Below the pieces are notes generated by a model. The model was given only the letters and a program-made list of their open reading frames with translations, was not told where the DNA came from and searched no databases. A stretch of DNA of 64,000 nt from Streptomyces violascens (GTDB taxonomy: Bacteria > Actinomycetota > Actinomycetes > Streptomycetales > Streptomycetaceae): positions 147,655 to 211,654 of the forward strand of contig NZ_BMUA01000014.1 in NCBI RefSeq assembly GCF_014649955.1, in the 5' to 3' direction. This document shows, piece by piece, positions 17,750 through 27,051 of the stretch; position 1 is the first letter of the stretch; each line of letters begins with the position of its first letter. The position numbers and the translations under genes are program-made.

Positions 17750-20700
17750 CTACGGCGCCGCCGCGTCGATGGCCTTCACGATGCGCTTGTCGGAGACCGG
17801 GAACGCCGTGCCGAGCGCGTGCGCGAAGTAGCTCACCCGGAGCTCCTCGATCATCCAGCGGATGTCCAGGACCTGCTGCGGAACGGGCCGCCCCTGCGGC
17901 AGCTGTTCGAGCAGCCACGCGTATTCGTCCTGCATCTCGTGGACCTTCTCCATGCGCGTGGTGTCGCGCTGGACGGCCGTCGGCATCTGCTGGAGCCGAC
18001 GGTCCACCGCGACCAGGTAGCGCATCAGGTCGGGCAGCCGCTTGAGGCCGGTCTTCGTGACGAAGCCGGGCGGCACGAGGGCCGCCAGCTGGTTCCGTAC
18101 GTCCGTGACGTTGTTGACCAGGGTCAGGCTGTTCGTGGCCTTCAGGCGGCGCTCACAGGCCTGCCAGGCGGCCAGGATCTGCTGCACCTGGCCGACCGTG
18201 CGCACCGTCGCGTCCACCAGGTCCGCCCGCACCTTGTCGTACAGCTTGCGGAACGATTCCTCGTCCCACGCCGGGCCGCCGTGGTCCGCGATCAGTTTGT
18301 CCGCGGCCGCCATGGCGCAGTCGTCGAAGAGCGCCTGGATCGAGCCGTGCGGATTGCGGGACAGGGCGAGCTTCTGCTGGTTGGTCAGCTTGTCCGAGGC
18401 GAACTTGGCCGGGTTCACCGGAATGTTCAGCAGGATCAGCTTCCGGGTGCCGCGCCACATCGCCTGCTGCTGCTCGGCCTCGGTGTCGAAGAGCCGTACG
18501 GAGACGGAATCGCCCGCGTCCACGAGCGCCGGGAACGCCTTCACCGGCTGGCCGGCTCTGCGCGTCTCGAAGACCTTCGTCAGGGTGCCGATCGTCCAGT
18601 CCGTGAGGCCCGAGCGCTCGATGGACTCGCCCGAGGGGCCCGCGGTGGCCGCGGCGGCCTTGGAGAGGGCCTGACGGGCCTTCGGGCGCAGCTTGAGCTT
18701 GAGCGCCTCCAGGTCCTTGTCCTCGGCGAGGTTGCGGCGCCGCTCGTCGACGATCCGGAACGTGATCTTGAGGTGGTCCGGCACCCGGGACAGGTCGAAG
18801 TCGTCGGCCGTGACCGGAACACCCACCATCCGCTGGAGCTCGCGGGCCAGCGTCACCGGCAGCGGCTCCTGCAGCGGCACCGCGCGCTCCAGGAACTTCG
18901 AGGCGTAGTTCGGCGCCGGTACGTAATGGCGGCGGATCGGCTTGGGCAGGGAGCGGATCAGCTCCGTGACGACCTCTTCGCGCAGGCCCGGGATCTGCCA
19001 GTCGAAGCCCTCGTCGGTGACCTGGTTCAGGACCTGGAGCGGCACGTGCACGGTCACGCCGTCCGCGTCCGCGCCCGGCTCGAACTGGTAGGTCACCCGG
19101 AACTTCAGCGGGCCCTGGCGCCAGGAGTCCGGATAGTCGTCCTTGGTGACGGCCCCGGCCTTCTCGTTGATGAGCATCTCGCGCTCGAAATCGAGGAGTT
19201 CGGGCTCGTCGCGCCGCTTGTGCTTCCACCAGGAGTCGAAGTGCGCGCCGGACACGACGTGTTCGGGCACCCGCTGGTCGTAGAAGTCGTACAGCGTCTC
19301 GTCGTCCACGAGGATGTCGCGGCGGCGGGCGCGGTGCTCCAACTCCTCGACCTCGGTGAGGAGTTTGCGGTTGTCCGAGAAGAACTTGTGGTGCGTGCGC
19401 CAGTCGCCCTCGACCAGCGCGTTGCGGATGAACAGCTCGCGCGAGGCCTCGGGATCGATGCGGCCGTAGTTGACCTTGCGGTTGGCCACGATCGGCACGC
19501 CGTACAGCGTCACGCGCTCGTACGCCATGACCGCGGCCTGGTCCTTCTCCCAGTGCGGCTCGCTGTAGGTGCGCTTGACCAGGTGCTGGGCGAGCGGCTC
19601 GATCCACTCGGGCTCGACCTTGGCGTTGACCCGGGCCCACAGCCGGGACGTCTCCACCAGCTCCGCCGACATCACGAGCTTGGGCTGCTTCTTGAACAGC
19701 GCCGAGCCCGGGAAGATCGCGAACTTGGCGCTGCGGGCGCCGAGGTACTCGTTCTTGTCGGTGTCCTTGAGCCCGATGTGCGAGAGCAGGCCGGCCAGGA
19801 GGGAGGTGTGGACGGACTGCTCCGGCGCGTCCTCCTCGTTGAGGTGGATGCCCATGGTCTTGGCGACCGTACGCAGCTGCGAGTAGATGTCCTGCCACTC
19901 GCGGATGCGCAGGAAGTTCAGGTACTCCTGCTTGCACATCCGGCGGAAGGAGCTGGAGCCGCGCTCCTTCTGCTGCTCGCGTACGTACCGCCACAGGTTG
20001 AGGTAGGCGAGGAAGTCGGACGTCTCGTCCTTGAAGCGGGCGTGCTGCTGGTCGGCCTGGGCCTGCTTCTCGCTCGGGCGCTCGCGCGGATCCTGGATGG
20101 AGAGCGCGGCCGCGATGACCATGACCTCGCGTACGCAGCCGTTGCGGTCGGCCTCCAGGACCATGCGGGCCAGGCGCGGGTCCACGGGAAGCTGGCTCAG
20201 CTTGCGGCCCTGCTGGGTGAGGCGCTTCTTCGGATCCTTCTCCGTGGGGTCCAACGCCCCCAATTCCTGGAGGAGTTGGACGCCGTCGCGGATGTTGCGG
20301 TGGTCCGGCGGGTCGATGAACGGGAACTTCTCGATGTCGCCGAGGCCGGCCGCGGTCATCTGGAGGATGACGGAGGCGAGGTTCGTACGGAGGATCTCCG
20401 CGTCGGTGAACTCGGGCCGCGTGACGAAGTCGTCCTCGCTGTACAAGCGGATGCAGATGCCGTCGCTCGTACGGCCGCAGCGGCCCTTGCGCTGGTTGGC
20501 GCTGGCCTGGCTGACCGGCTCGATCGGCAGGCGCTGCACCTTGGTGCGGTGGCTGTAGCGCGAGATGCGGGCGGTGCCCGGGTCGATGACGTACTTGATG
20601 CCGGGGACGGTCAGCGAGGTCTCGGCGACGTTGGTCGCGAGCACGATCCGGCGGCCGCTGTGCTGCTGGAAGACGCGGTGCTGCTCGGCGTGCGAGAGGC

Positions 20701-21670
20701 GCGCGTAGAGGGGGAGCACCTCGGTGAACCGGAGGTTCTTCTTGATCAGCGCGTCCGCCGTGTCGCGGATCTCGCGTTCGCCGGACAGGAAGACCAGGAT
20801 GTCGCCGGGGCCCTCGGACTGGAGCTCGTCCACGGCGTCGCAGATCGCGGTGATCTGGTCGCGGTCGGAATCCTCGGAGTCCTCTTCGAGCAGCGGGCGG
20901 TAACGCACCTCGACCGGATACGTACGGCCGCTGACCTCGACGATCGGGGCGTCCCCGAAGTGCCGCGAGAAGCGCTCGGGGTCGATGGTCGCCGAGGTGA
21001 TGACGACCTTCAGGTCGGGGCGCTTCGGCAGCAGCTGGGCCAGATAGCCGAGCAGGAAGTCGATGTTGAGGGACCGCTCGTGGGCCTCGTCGATGATGAT
21101 CGTGTCGTAGCCGCGCAGCTCGCGGTCCGTCTGGATCTCGGCGAGCAGGATGCCGTCCGTCATCAGCTTCACGAACGTGGCGTCCTGGTCGACCTGGTCG
21201 GTGAACCGGACCTTCCAGCCGACGGCCTCGCCCAGCGGAACGTTCAGTTCCTCCGCGATGCGGTCAGCGACCGTGCGGGCCGCGATCCGGCGGGGCTGGG
21301 TGTGCCCGATCATGCCGCGCAGGCCCCGGCCCAGCTCCATGCAGATCTTGGGGATCTGGGTGGTCTTGCCCGAGCCGGTCTCACCCGCGACGATCACGAC
21401 CTGGTGGTCGCGTATCGCCTGAAGGATCTCGTCCTTCTTCTGGCTGACCGGGAGCTGCTCGGGGTAACTGACCTCGGGCATGCGGGCGGACCGCCGGGCG
21501 ATGCGGTCGGCGGACTTCTGGGCCTCGGCGGCGATCTCGTCGAGCACGGCCTGCCGGGCCTCGGGCTTACGGATGCGGCGGGCGCCTTCGAGACGGCGGC
21601 CGAGCCGGTGGGCGTCGCGCAGCGAGGCCCCGTCGAGCAGCGTCTGGAGATCGGCGAAGGAAGTAGACAT
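17750..21670 (-). CDS. hrpA: ATP-dependent RNA helicase HrpA (DEAH-box)
   Basis: This 1306-residue DEAH/RHA helicase has Walker A GETGSGKTTQIPK near residue 95, DEAH in IIIDEAHERSLN, motif III TSATID, motif V VLATNVAETSLTVPGI and motif VI NQRKGRCGRTSDG. The HA2/OB region and the long HrpA-specific C-terminal domain of about 600 residues follow. Length matches bacterial HrpA (about 1300). E. coli HrpA acts in mRNA processing and in rescuing stalled ribosomes. The ATG at 21670 has only a weak AGG. It stands alone and reads towards a tRNA-Asp on the same strand. Confidence 0.97.
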   Translation of the reverse strand: MSTSFADLQTLLDGASLRDAHRLGRRLEGARRIRKPEARQAVLDEIAAEAQKSADRIARRSARMPEVSYPEQLPVSQKKDEILQAIRDHQVVIVAGETGSGKTTQIPKICMELGRGLRGMIGHTQPRRIAARTVADRIAEELNVPLGEAVGWKVRFTDQVDQDATFVKLMTDGILLAEIQTDRELRGYDTIIIDEAHERSLNIDFLLGYLAQLLPKRPDLKVVITSATIDPERFSRHFGDAPIVEVSGRTYPVEVRYRPLLEEDSEDSDRDQITAICDAVDELQSEGPGDILVFLSGEREIRDTADALIKKNLRFTEVLPLYARLSHAEQHRVFQQHSGRRIVLATNVAETSLTVPGIKYVIDPGTARISRYSHRTKVQRLPIEPVSQASANQRKGRCGRTSDGICIRLYSEDDFVTRPEFTDAEILRTNLASVILQMTAAGLGDIEKFPFIDPPDHRNIRDGVQLLQELGALDPTEKDPKKRLTQQGRKLSQLPVDPRLARMVLEADRNGCVREVMVIAAALSIQDPRERPSEKQAQADQQHARFKDETSDFLAYLNLWRYVREQQKERGSSSFRRMCKQEYLNFLRIREWQDIYSQLRTVAKTMGIHLNEEDAPEQSVHTSLLAGLLSHIGLKDTDKNEYLGARSAKFAIFPGSALFKKQPKLVMSAELVETSRLWARVNAKVEPEWIEPLAQHLVKRTYSEPHWEKDQAAVMAYERVTLYGVPIVANRKVNYGRIDPEASRELFIRNALVEGDWRTHHKFFSDNRKLLTEVEELEHRARRRDILVDDETLYDFYDQRVPEHVVSGAHFDSWWKHKRRDEPELLDFEREMLINEKAGAVTKDDYPDSWRQGPLKFRVTYQFEPGADADGVTVHVPLQVLNQVTDEGFDWQIPGLREEVVTELIRSLPKPIRRHYVPAPNYASKFLERAVPLQEPLPVTLARELQRMVGVPVTADDFDLSRVPDHLKITFRIVDERRRNLAEDKDLEALKLKLRPKARQALSKAAAATAGPSGESIERSGLTDWTIGTLTKVFETRRAGQPVKAFPALVDAGDSVSVRLFDTEAEQQQAMWRGTRKLILLNIPVNPAKFASDKLTNQQKLALSRNPHGSIQALFDDCAMAAADKLIADHGGPAWDEESFRKLYDKVRADLVDATVRTVGQVQQILAAWQACERRLKATNSLTLVNNVTDVRNQLAALVPPGFVTKTGLKRLPDLMRYLVAVDRRLQQMPTAVQRDTTRMEKVHEMQDEYAWLLEQLPQGRPVPQQVLDIRWMIEELRVSYFAHALGTAFPVSDKRIVKAIDAAAP

Positions 21671-21754
21671 ACCTGATTCAGGATCTCACCCGCCGAGGAC
21701 GAGTGGCGAACGCATTTAGGCGCGCTCCCGGACCCACCCCGTACCATTTCGGGC

Positions 21755-22132
21755 ATGCCCCGCTCCCGTGCCCCGCGCCGCCGCCTCACCGCGGTGCTGC
21801 TCATGGTGCTCGGGGTGCTCGCGGTGGCGCTGTGCGGGCCGACCCCGGCGGCTTCGGCCGCGCCCGCGGGCGCCGTGGCGAAGAAGGCATCGGCGCCCGC
21901 CTTCACGGACGGCTCGGCCGCGCCCGGCTGCAAGCAGGGTGGTCAGCACCAGGATTCCGATCCGGCGGCTCCGGTCCGGGCCCGCTCCGCCCACGACCAG
22001 GCCCCGGTCCTGGAGGACCGCGTCGCCCCCGCCGCGCTGTGCGGCCTGTACGCGGCCCACCGCAACCCGCCGGTGCGCGGCCCCACGCTCAGCGCGCCCA
22101 CCCCCGTCGAACTCTCGGTGCTCAGGGTCTAG
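21755..22132 (+). CDS. Small secreted protein, function unknown
   Basis: This 125-residue protein has a clear signal peptide: basic RAPRRR, hydrophobic LTAVLLMVLGVLAVAL, and an Ala-rich cleavage site near PAASAAPAG. The mature part is short, Ala/Pro-rich and holds two cysteines (GCKQGG and ALCGLY) that could pair. No family is recognised. It lies just before the DsbA and CcdA genes, so it may be a substrate of that redox module; this is inference from position only. Confidence 0.65.
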   Translation: MPRSRAPRRRLTAVLLMVLGVLAVALCGPTPAASAAPAGAVAKKASAPAFTDGSAAPGCKQGGQHQDSDPAAPVRARSAHDQAPVLEDRVAPAALCGLYAAHRNPPVRGPTLSAPTPVELSVLRV

Positions 22133-22204
22133 ACGCCGGTCCCGCCTTCTCGCGACCGCCGTCCCCTTATCCGTACGCATTTTTCGTACGCACCGGAGTT
22201 CCGC

Positions 22205-22972
22205 ATGCCCAAGAACACGAAGTCCAGCAAGAACAGCAAGCCGAGCAAGAGCGCCGCGAAGCCCGCCGCCACGTCCCGCAAGCCGATCCTGATCGGCATC
22301 GCCGCGGTGGCCGCCGCAGCCGTCCTCGGGATCGCCTCCTACCAGGCGACCTCCCCGGACGCGAAGCCCACCGTCAACGACTCCGCGTCCACCGCCGACC
22401 CGGCCGCCGGCGCCCACCCCGAGCTGGAGAAGCTGGCCCGCCGCGACGCCAAGGACCCGCTCGCCCAGGGCCGCGCGGACGCGCCCGTCGTCATGATCGA
22501 GTACGCCGACTTCAAGTGCTCGTACTGCGGCAAGTTCGCCCGCGACACGGAGCCCGAACTCGTGAAGAACTACGTCGACAACGGCACCCTGCGCATCGAG
22601 TGGCGCAACTTCCCGATCTTCGGTGCCGAGTCGGAGGCCGCCGCGCGCGGGGCCTGGGCGGCCGGGCAGCAGGGGAAGTTCTGGCAGTTCCACGCGGCGG
22701 CGTACGCGGAGGGCTCCAAGGAGAAGGGGTTCGGCGCGGACCGCCTGAAGGAGCTCGCCAAGGAGGCCGGCGTGCCGGACGCGGCCCGCTTCGCGACGGA
22801 CCTGGACAGTGCCGCGGCCAAGGCGGCCGTGAAGAAGGACCAGGACGAGGCGTACGGCCTCGGCGCCAGCTCCACCCCCTCCTTCCTCATCAACGGCACC
22901 CCCATCGCGGGCGCCCAGCCGATGGACGCGTTCGCGCAGGCCGTCGAGGCGGCGGCGAAGGCGAAGAAGTGA
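22205..22972 (+). CDS. Membrane-anchored DsbA-like thiol oxidoreductase
   Basis: This 255-residue protein has a basic N-terminus, one membrane anchor (PILIGIAAVAAAAVLGIASY, residues about 27-46) and a DsbA/thioredoxin_4 domain outside. The active site is CSYC in DFKCSYCGKFA near residue 103, and the cis-Pro loop is SSTPSFLING. It would make or shuffle disulphides in exported proteins. GGAG sits 6 bases before the ATG. Its stop overlaps the CcdA start (GTGA). A small CGTACG inverted repeat lies at 22163-22181 in its leader. Confidence 0.92.
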   Translation: MPKNTKSSKNSKPSKSAAKPAATSRKPILIGIAAVAAAAVLGIASYQATSPDAKPTVNDSASTADPAAGAHPELEKLARRDAKDPLAQGRADAPVVMIEYADFKCSYCGKFARDTEPELVKNYVDNGTLRIEWRNFPIFGAESEAAARGAWAAGQQGKFWQFHAAAYAEGSKEKGFGADRLKELAKEAGVPDAARFATDLDSAAAKAAVKKDQDEAYGLGASSTPSFLINGTPIAGAQPMDAFAQAVEAAAKAKK

Positions 22973-23808
22973 CCCCGAACATCGGTTACCTCGCCGCGTT
23001 CCTGGGCGGTCTGCTCGCGCTGCTCAGCCCGTGCAGCGCGCTGCTCCTGCCCGCGTTCTTCGCGTACTCGATCTCCAGCCGCACCAAGCTGCTCGCCCGC
23101 ACCGGCATCTTCTACGCGGGCCTGGCCACCACCCTCGTCCCGCTGGGCGCGGCGGGCTCGTACGCGGGCCGGATCTTCTACGGCCACCGGGATCAGCTGG
23201 TGCTCTTCGGCGGCTGGCTGATCATCGCGCTCGGCGTCGCGCAGATCGTCGGCATGGGCTTCGCGAGCCGCCGCATGACGGAGCTGTCCGGGAAGATCCG
23301 CCCCACGACCGCGCTGTCCGTGTACGCCCTGGGCGCGGTCTACGGCCTCGCCGGGTTCTGCGCGGGCCCCATCCTGGGGAGTGTCCTGACGGTGGCGGCG
23401 GTGAGCGGCAGCCCGGTCTACGGCGGTCTGCTCCTCGCGGTGTACGCCCTGGGCATGGCCGTCCCGCTCTTCCTCCTGGCCCTGCTCTGGGAGCGCTTCG
23501 AACTGGGCGGCCGCAAATGGCTGCGCGGCAGGGTGCTGAAGGTGGGTCGCTTCGAACTCCACACGACGTCCTTGCTGTCGGGCTTGTTCTTCATCGCCCT
23601 GGGCGCGCTGTTCCTGGCGTACGACGGGGCGACGGCGTTGCCGGGGCTGCTGGATGTGGACGACTCGTACGCGGTGGAGGAGTGGACGAAGGGGATCGCG
23701 GACGCGGTGCCGGACTGGGCCCTGTTGACCGTGGTGGCCGCGCTGGTGGCGGTCGTCCTGGGCGTACGGGGCTGGCGGGCGCGCTCCCGGGAGCCGGAGG
23801 AAACCTGA
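22969..23808 (+). CDS. CcdA/DsbD-type transmembrane electron transporter
   Basis: This 279-residue protein has about six to seven membrane segments. It carries the two conserved CcdA cysteines, one in LLSPCSALLLPAFF (TM1) and one in GLAGFCAGPILGS (TM4), which pass reducing power across the membrane. It is translationally coupled to the DsbA-like gene, so the pair forms a thiol-redox relay. The substrate may be that DsbA-like protein, cytochrome c maturation or another exported thiol protein. Confidence 0.93.
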   Translation: MTPNIGYLAAFLGGLLALLSPCSALLLPAFFAYSISSRTKLLARTGIFYAGLATTLVPLGAAGSYAGRIFYGHRDQLVLFGGWLIIALGVAQIVGMGFASRRMTELSGKIRPTTALSVYALGAVYGLAGFCAGPILGSVLTVAAVSGSPVYGGLLLAVYALGMAVPLFLLALLWERFELGGRKWLRGRVLKVGRFELHTTSLLSGLFFIALGALFLAYDGATALPGLLDVDDSYAVEEWTKGIADAVPDWALLTVVAALVAVVLGVRGWRARSREPEET

Positions 23809-23818
23809 GTCGAGGGGA

Positions 23819-23842
23819 GGGGCCCGCTGAGGGGCGGGCCCC
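23819..23842 (+). terminator. Terminator of the DsbA/CcdA operon
   Basis: GGGGCCCGC and GCGGGCCCC form a 9-pair stem 10 bases after the ccdA-like stop. Confidence 0.7.
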
Positions 23843-23865
23843 GGCCGGGCACGTCCTGGACACGA

Positions 23866-23896
23866 CGAAGGCCCCGTTCGATGAACGGGGCCTTCG
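23866..23896. terminator. tRNA-cluster terminator (CGATG loop)
   Basis: Perfect 13-pair stem with loop CGATG, 5 bases beyond tRNA-Phe; the same loop and AAGGCCCC core as at 2637-2673. Confidence 0.8.
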
Positions 23897-23901
23897 GGTG
23901 G

Positions 23902-23975
23902 TGGCTGGGGCCGGGGTCGAACCGGCGACCTATCGCTTTTCAGGCGATCGCTCGTACCAACTGAGCTACCCAGCC
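23902..23975 (-). tRNA. tRNA-Phe (anticodon GAA)
   Basis: Full cloverleaf of 74 bases: acceptor GGCTGGG/CCCAGCC, anticodon loop CTGAAAA, T-loop GTTCGACCC, discriminator A. Last of three tRNAs read leftwards. Confidence 0.97.
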
Positions 23976-24001
23976 ACGTAGTCCACCGAAGTGAACTACA
24001 G

Positions 24002-24076
24002 CGGTCCTGACGGGATTTGAACCCGCGGCCTCCACCTTGACAGGGTGGCGAGCACTCCAAACTGCTCCACAGGACC
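24002..24076 (-). tRNA. tRNA-Asp (anticodon GTC)
   Basis: Identical in sequence to the tRNA-Asp at 17585-17659; 26 bases upstream of tRNA-Phe in the same cluster. Confidence 0.97.
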
Positions 24077-24114
24077 AAGCTTGCGCGAGAACAAGTCTCG
24101 CACAGGATTGTGCG

Positions 24115-24187
24115 TGCCCCCAACGGGATTCGAACCCGTGCTACCGCCTTGAAAGGGCGGCGTCCTGGGCCACTAGACGATGAGGGC
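24115..24187 (-). tRNA. tRNA-Glu (anticodon TTC)
   Basis: Full cloverleaf of 73 bases: acceptor GCCCTCA/TGGGGGC with one G-U pair, anticodon loop CTTTCAA, T-loop GTTCGAATC, discriminator A. First of the Glu-Asp-Phe cluster. Confidence 0.97.
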
Positions 24188-24279
24188 TAATTGGCCCGCC
24201 TGGGCGCTTCGCAGCGCGTCGGGGACGTGAGAAGCATATGGGATGCGGGGAGGTATCGCCAAAACGGTTTCCCGGGAGG

Positions 24280-25707
24280 TCACCGGGGCGTGGGCAGATG
24301 GCGGCTCACCTCGGCCGTGGTCAGGCCCAGGCCGCCCAGGGTCACCTCGTCCCAGGCCTGGAGGTGGTGGGTGCCGCTGTCCAGGTAGAGGACCGAGGCG
24401 CGGACCTGCTCCGGTTCCTTGTTCTGCAGCGCGCGCAGGCCTCCGCCGCCCGTGGAGCCCTCCACCTTCAGGCGGGTGCCCAGCTTCATGACCTCCGTCT
24501 CGCGGCGGTGGAGGTGGCCGGCGAGGGCCAGCGGGACCGTGCCGTCGGTCTCGCGCGCGGCGGCCGGCTCGTGGGTGACGGCGATGTCGGCCGGGGTGCC
24601 CGCGCGGGCCTGGGCGCGGAGGGCGGCGGCGAGCCGGCTCCCTGCCGTGCGTTCGGCACCGTCGGGATCGGTGTCCGCCGTCGAGCGGTCCGGGGTGAAC
24701 TCGGGGTCGCCCATCCCCGCGATGCGTACGCCCGCGATCGTGACGGTCCGCCCGTCGTCCAGGACGTGCGCGTTCTTCAGCCCGGCGACGTAGCGCTGGG
24801 TCTCCGCCGAGTCGTGGTTGCCGCGCACCCAGACGTACGGGGCGCCGAGGTCGGGGATCGCGTCCAGGAAGCGGTTCTCGGCGGTGCTGCCGTGGTCCAT
24901 GGTGTCGCCGGAGTCGATGATCACGTCGATCCGGTACTGGGTGACGAGCGAGGCGATGATGTGCCACGCGGCCGGGTTGAGGTGGATGTCGGAGACGTGC
25001 AGGACGCGCAGGGTGGCCGGGTCCGGCTGGTAGGCGGGGAGGGTGGAGGCGGCGTCGTACAGCTTGGTGACGTTGGTGACGAGCTTCGCCAACTCCTGCT
25101 GGTAGACGCCGAATTCGGTCACGATCGAGCGTGCGTTGCCGACGACCTGCGGGGCCGAGGTGAGCAGCCCCGAGTACTTCGGCTCCATCACCGACTCCGG
25201 GTTCCAGGTCGCGTACGCGGACAGGCCGCACGCGGCGAGCAGGGCGAGGGAGAGGCCGCCGGCGGCCAGGGCGCGGCGGGGGCGGCGGTACACGGCCAGG
25301 CCGAGCGCCGTCGCGCCGGAGACGACCGCGACGCAGGAGCGCAGCGCCACGTCCCGGGTGCCGTGGCCGACGTCGCGGGTGATCTCCTGCTGGAGGCCGG
25401 AGATCCGCTCGGGGTGGCTGACCAGGGCCTGGGCGCGGTCGGGGTCGAGCCGGTCGACGTCGACGTCCAGGCGGAGCGGCGCCAGGTGGGAGCGCAGTTC
25501 GAGGGCGCCGAGCGGCGACACGTTGATCTTGGTGCCGCCGGTCAGGGAGGGCCGCAGGGTCATGGTGGTGTCCATGGGACCCACCGGGGTGCGTACGTTG
25601 CCGACGACGAGGAGCCCGAGCCAGGCGCCGATCAGTACGACGCAGCACAGGCCCGCCGCCCGTGCCAGGGCCTGACGGCTCGCGGACATGGCTCGCATTG
25701 GGGCCAT
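24280..25707 (-). CDS. Membrane metallophosphoesterase
   Basis: This 475-residue protein has two membrane regions (CCVVLIGAWLGLLVVG near residue 25 and LAAGGLSLALLAACGL near 155) that frame an outside segment. A calcineurin-like phosphoesterase domain follows. Metal ligands are visible in order: DIHLN, GDTMDHG, GNHDSAE, VTHEPAA and GHLHRRE. It would cleave phosphate esters at the cell surface; the substrate is unknown. ATG codons at 25707, 25698 and 25689 are all in frame; the first is used. It is divergent from a small metallopeptidase gene. Confidence 0.9.
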   Translation of the reverse strand: MAPMRAMSASRQALARAAGLCCVVLIGAWLGLLVVGNVRTPVGPMDTTMTLRPSLTGGTKINVSPLGALELRSHLAPLRLDVDVDRLDPDRAQALVSHPERISGLQQEITRDVGHGTRDVALRSCVAVVSGATALGLAVYRRPRRALAAGGLSLALLAACGLSAYATWNPESVMEPKYSGLLTSAPQVVGNARSIVTEFGVYQQELAKLVTNVTKLYDAASTLPAYQPDPATLRVLHVSDIHLNPAAWHIIASLVTQYRIDVIIDSGDTMDHGSTAENRFLDAIPDLGAPYVWVRGNHDSAETQRYVAGLKNAHVLDDGRTVTIAGVRIAGMGDPEFTPDRSTADTDPDGAERTAGSRLAAALRAQARAGTPADIAVTHEPAAARETDGTVPLALAGHLHRRETEVMKLGTRLKVEGSTGGGGLRALQNKEPEQVRASVLYLDSGTHHLQAWDEVTLGGLGLTTAEVSRHLPTPR

Positions 25708-25757
25708 ATGCCCCCGCGGGCAGGTCGGTATGCCGATGCGTGACCGACAATGGCCGG

Positions 25758-26108
25758 GTGCTGGAGATGACGCGCGAGGAGTTCGAGGAACTGGTCGGCG
25801 AGGCGCTGGACCGGATCCCGCCGGAGCTGACGCGGCTGATGGACAACGTCGCGGTGTTCGTCGAGGACGAGCCGGCCGCCGACGACCCCGAGCTGCTCGG
25901 CCTCTACGAGGGAACCCCGCTCACCGACCGCGGCGAGTGGTACGCCGGAGTGCTCCCGGACCGGATCACCATCTACCGGGGCCCCACGCTGCGGATGTGC
26001 GCGACGCGCGAGGAGGTCGTCGCCGAGACGGAAGTGACGGTGGTTCACGAGATCGCCCATCACTTCGGCATCGACGACGAGCGGCTGCACGCCCTCGGCT
26101 ACGGGTGA
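25758..26108 (+). CDS. Small metallopeptidase-like protein (DUF1025 family)
   Basis: This 116-residue protein has the zinc-protease motif HEIAHHFGIDDERLHALGYG at its very end (HExxH plus third ligand). Acidic residues dominate the rest. Family members are compact minimal metalloproteases; activity has been little tested. The GTG at 25758 is used; ATG 25767 is an alternative three codons in. No ribosome site is strong. The family is widely conserved in Actinobacteria. Confidence 0.87.
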   Translation: MLEMTREEFEELVGEALDRIPPELTRLMDNVAVFVEDEPAADDPELLGLYEGTPLTDRGEWYAGVLPDRITIYRGPTLRMCATREEVVAETEVTVVHEIAHHFGIDDERLHALGYG

Positions 26109-26295
26109 GACGCGAAGAGCTGCTTGTGCTCGGGTGAGGGCGAGTCCGTGCGCGGCGGTGCGGCCGCCCGGCCCCCTCGGGGCGCGCTCGGACGGATGTC
26201 GGGCGCAAGCCGGGTGCGGCCCGGGCGTGTCCCCGGCGGGGGGCCGGGAGTTGGAATCTACGTCCCCATCGCTCCTGTGTTCCGGAGGTGCCCCT

Positions 26296-26853
26296 GTGCG
26301 CCAGTTGACCACCCCTGTCCGCCTGGCCGAGCTGGCGGTGACCGTCCTGGTGCTCACGGCGTCGGCCGGCTGCATGAGCGTGAGCGACAACCGGGGCGGG
26401 CCGAAGCCGTCGGTGTCCGCCGGGCGGCACGGGGACGCGGCCGGGACCGAGGAGGGCAAGGGCGGGCAGGGCGCGGCCAGGGGGCGTACCGGCAAGCACG
26501 ACCCGAAGGCGCCGGGCGGTCCTTCCGGGGCGCCGAGCCCGAGCGGGTCGTCGTCCGGGTCGTCCGGGGCGCCGGGGGCGGCGGCCACGCCCTCGCCGGG
26601 CGTCCCGAAGCCGGGCGGCGGTCCGGGCCCGGCCAAGCCTCCGCAGGGCGGCCCCCCGCGGCCCTCCCCGTCGCCGAGCCGTCCGGTGCCGCCGGAGCCG
26701 CCCGCCTCGCCGTCGCCGACCCCGGTGCCGCCGACCCCGCCGGCCTCGCCGTCGACGACTCCGGGAGCCGACACGCACACCACCGCGCTGCGCGGCATTC
26801 AGGCTCCGTTCCAGCAGGAGCCGACCGCATCACCGCAGGTGGGACCGGTTTAG
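26296..26853 (+). CDS. Pro/Gly-rich lipoprotein
   Basis: This 185-residue exported protein has a lipoprotein-type signal (VRQLTTPVRLAELAVTVLV) with the likely lipid-modified Cys in TASAGCMS. The mature chain is almost wholly low-complexity Pro, Gly, Ser and Ala, typical of a spacer through the cell wall, and ends in a short ordered tail (LRGIQAPFQQEP). The GTG start is fixed by GGAGG 7 bases upstream. Function unknown; it may display or tether something at the surface. Confidence 0.75.
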   Translation: MRQLTTPVRLAELAVTVLVLTASAGCMSVSDNRGGPKPSVSAGRHGDAAGTEEGKGGQGAARGRTGKHDPKAPGGPSGAPSPSGSSSGSSGAPGAAATPSPGVPKPGGGPGPAKPPQGGPPRPSPSPSRPVPPEPPASPSPTPVPPTPPASPSTTPGADTHTTALRGIQAPFQQEPTASPQVGPV

Positions 26854-27051
26854 GGGGACTCGGTTTGCCTTAGGGGGGTGAGGGTGCGTATGGTAGTAGA
26901 TCGTTTGATCCCATTGCCCGGCGCCGACACAGAAGAGCGCCGTGTGGCGCGTACTCTCCCTAGCCGTGGCTGACCGCATTGAGGCGGTCGAATTGCGAAT
27001 TCACGGAGTTGACGGGCGCGTGCCGAGACTCCGGAAGGTTTCGCATTTCGC

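Noticed and set aside
17660..21676. 1338-codon plus-strand frame over hrpA
   Set aside because: Antisense shadow; composition is repetitive Leu/Gly/Arg/Asp and helicase motifs are on the other strand.
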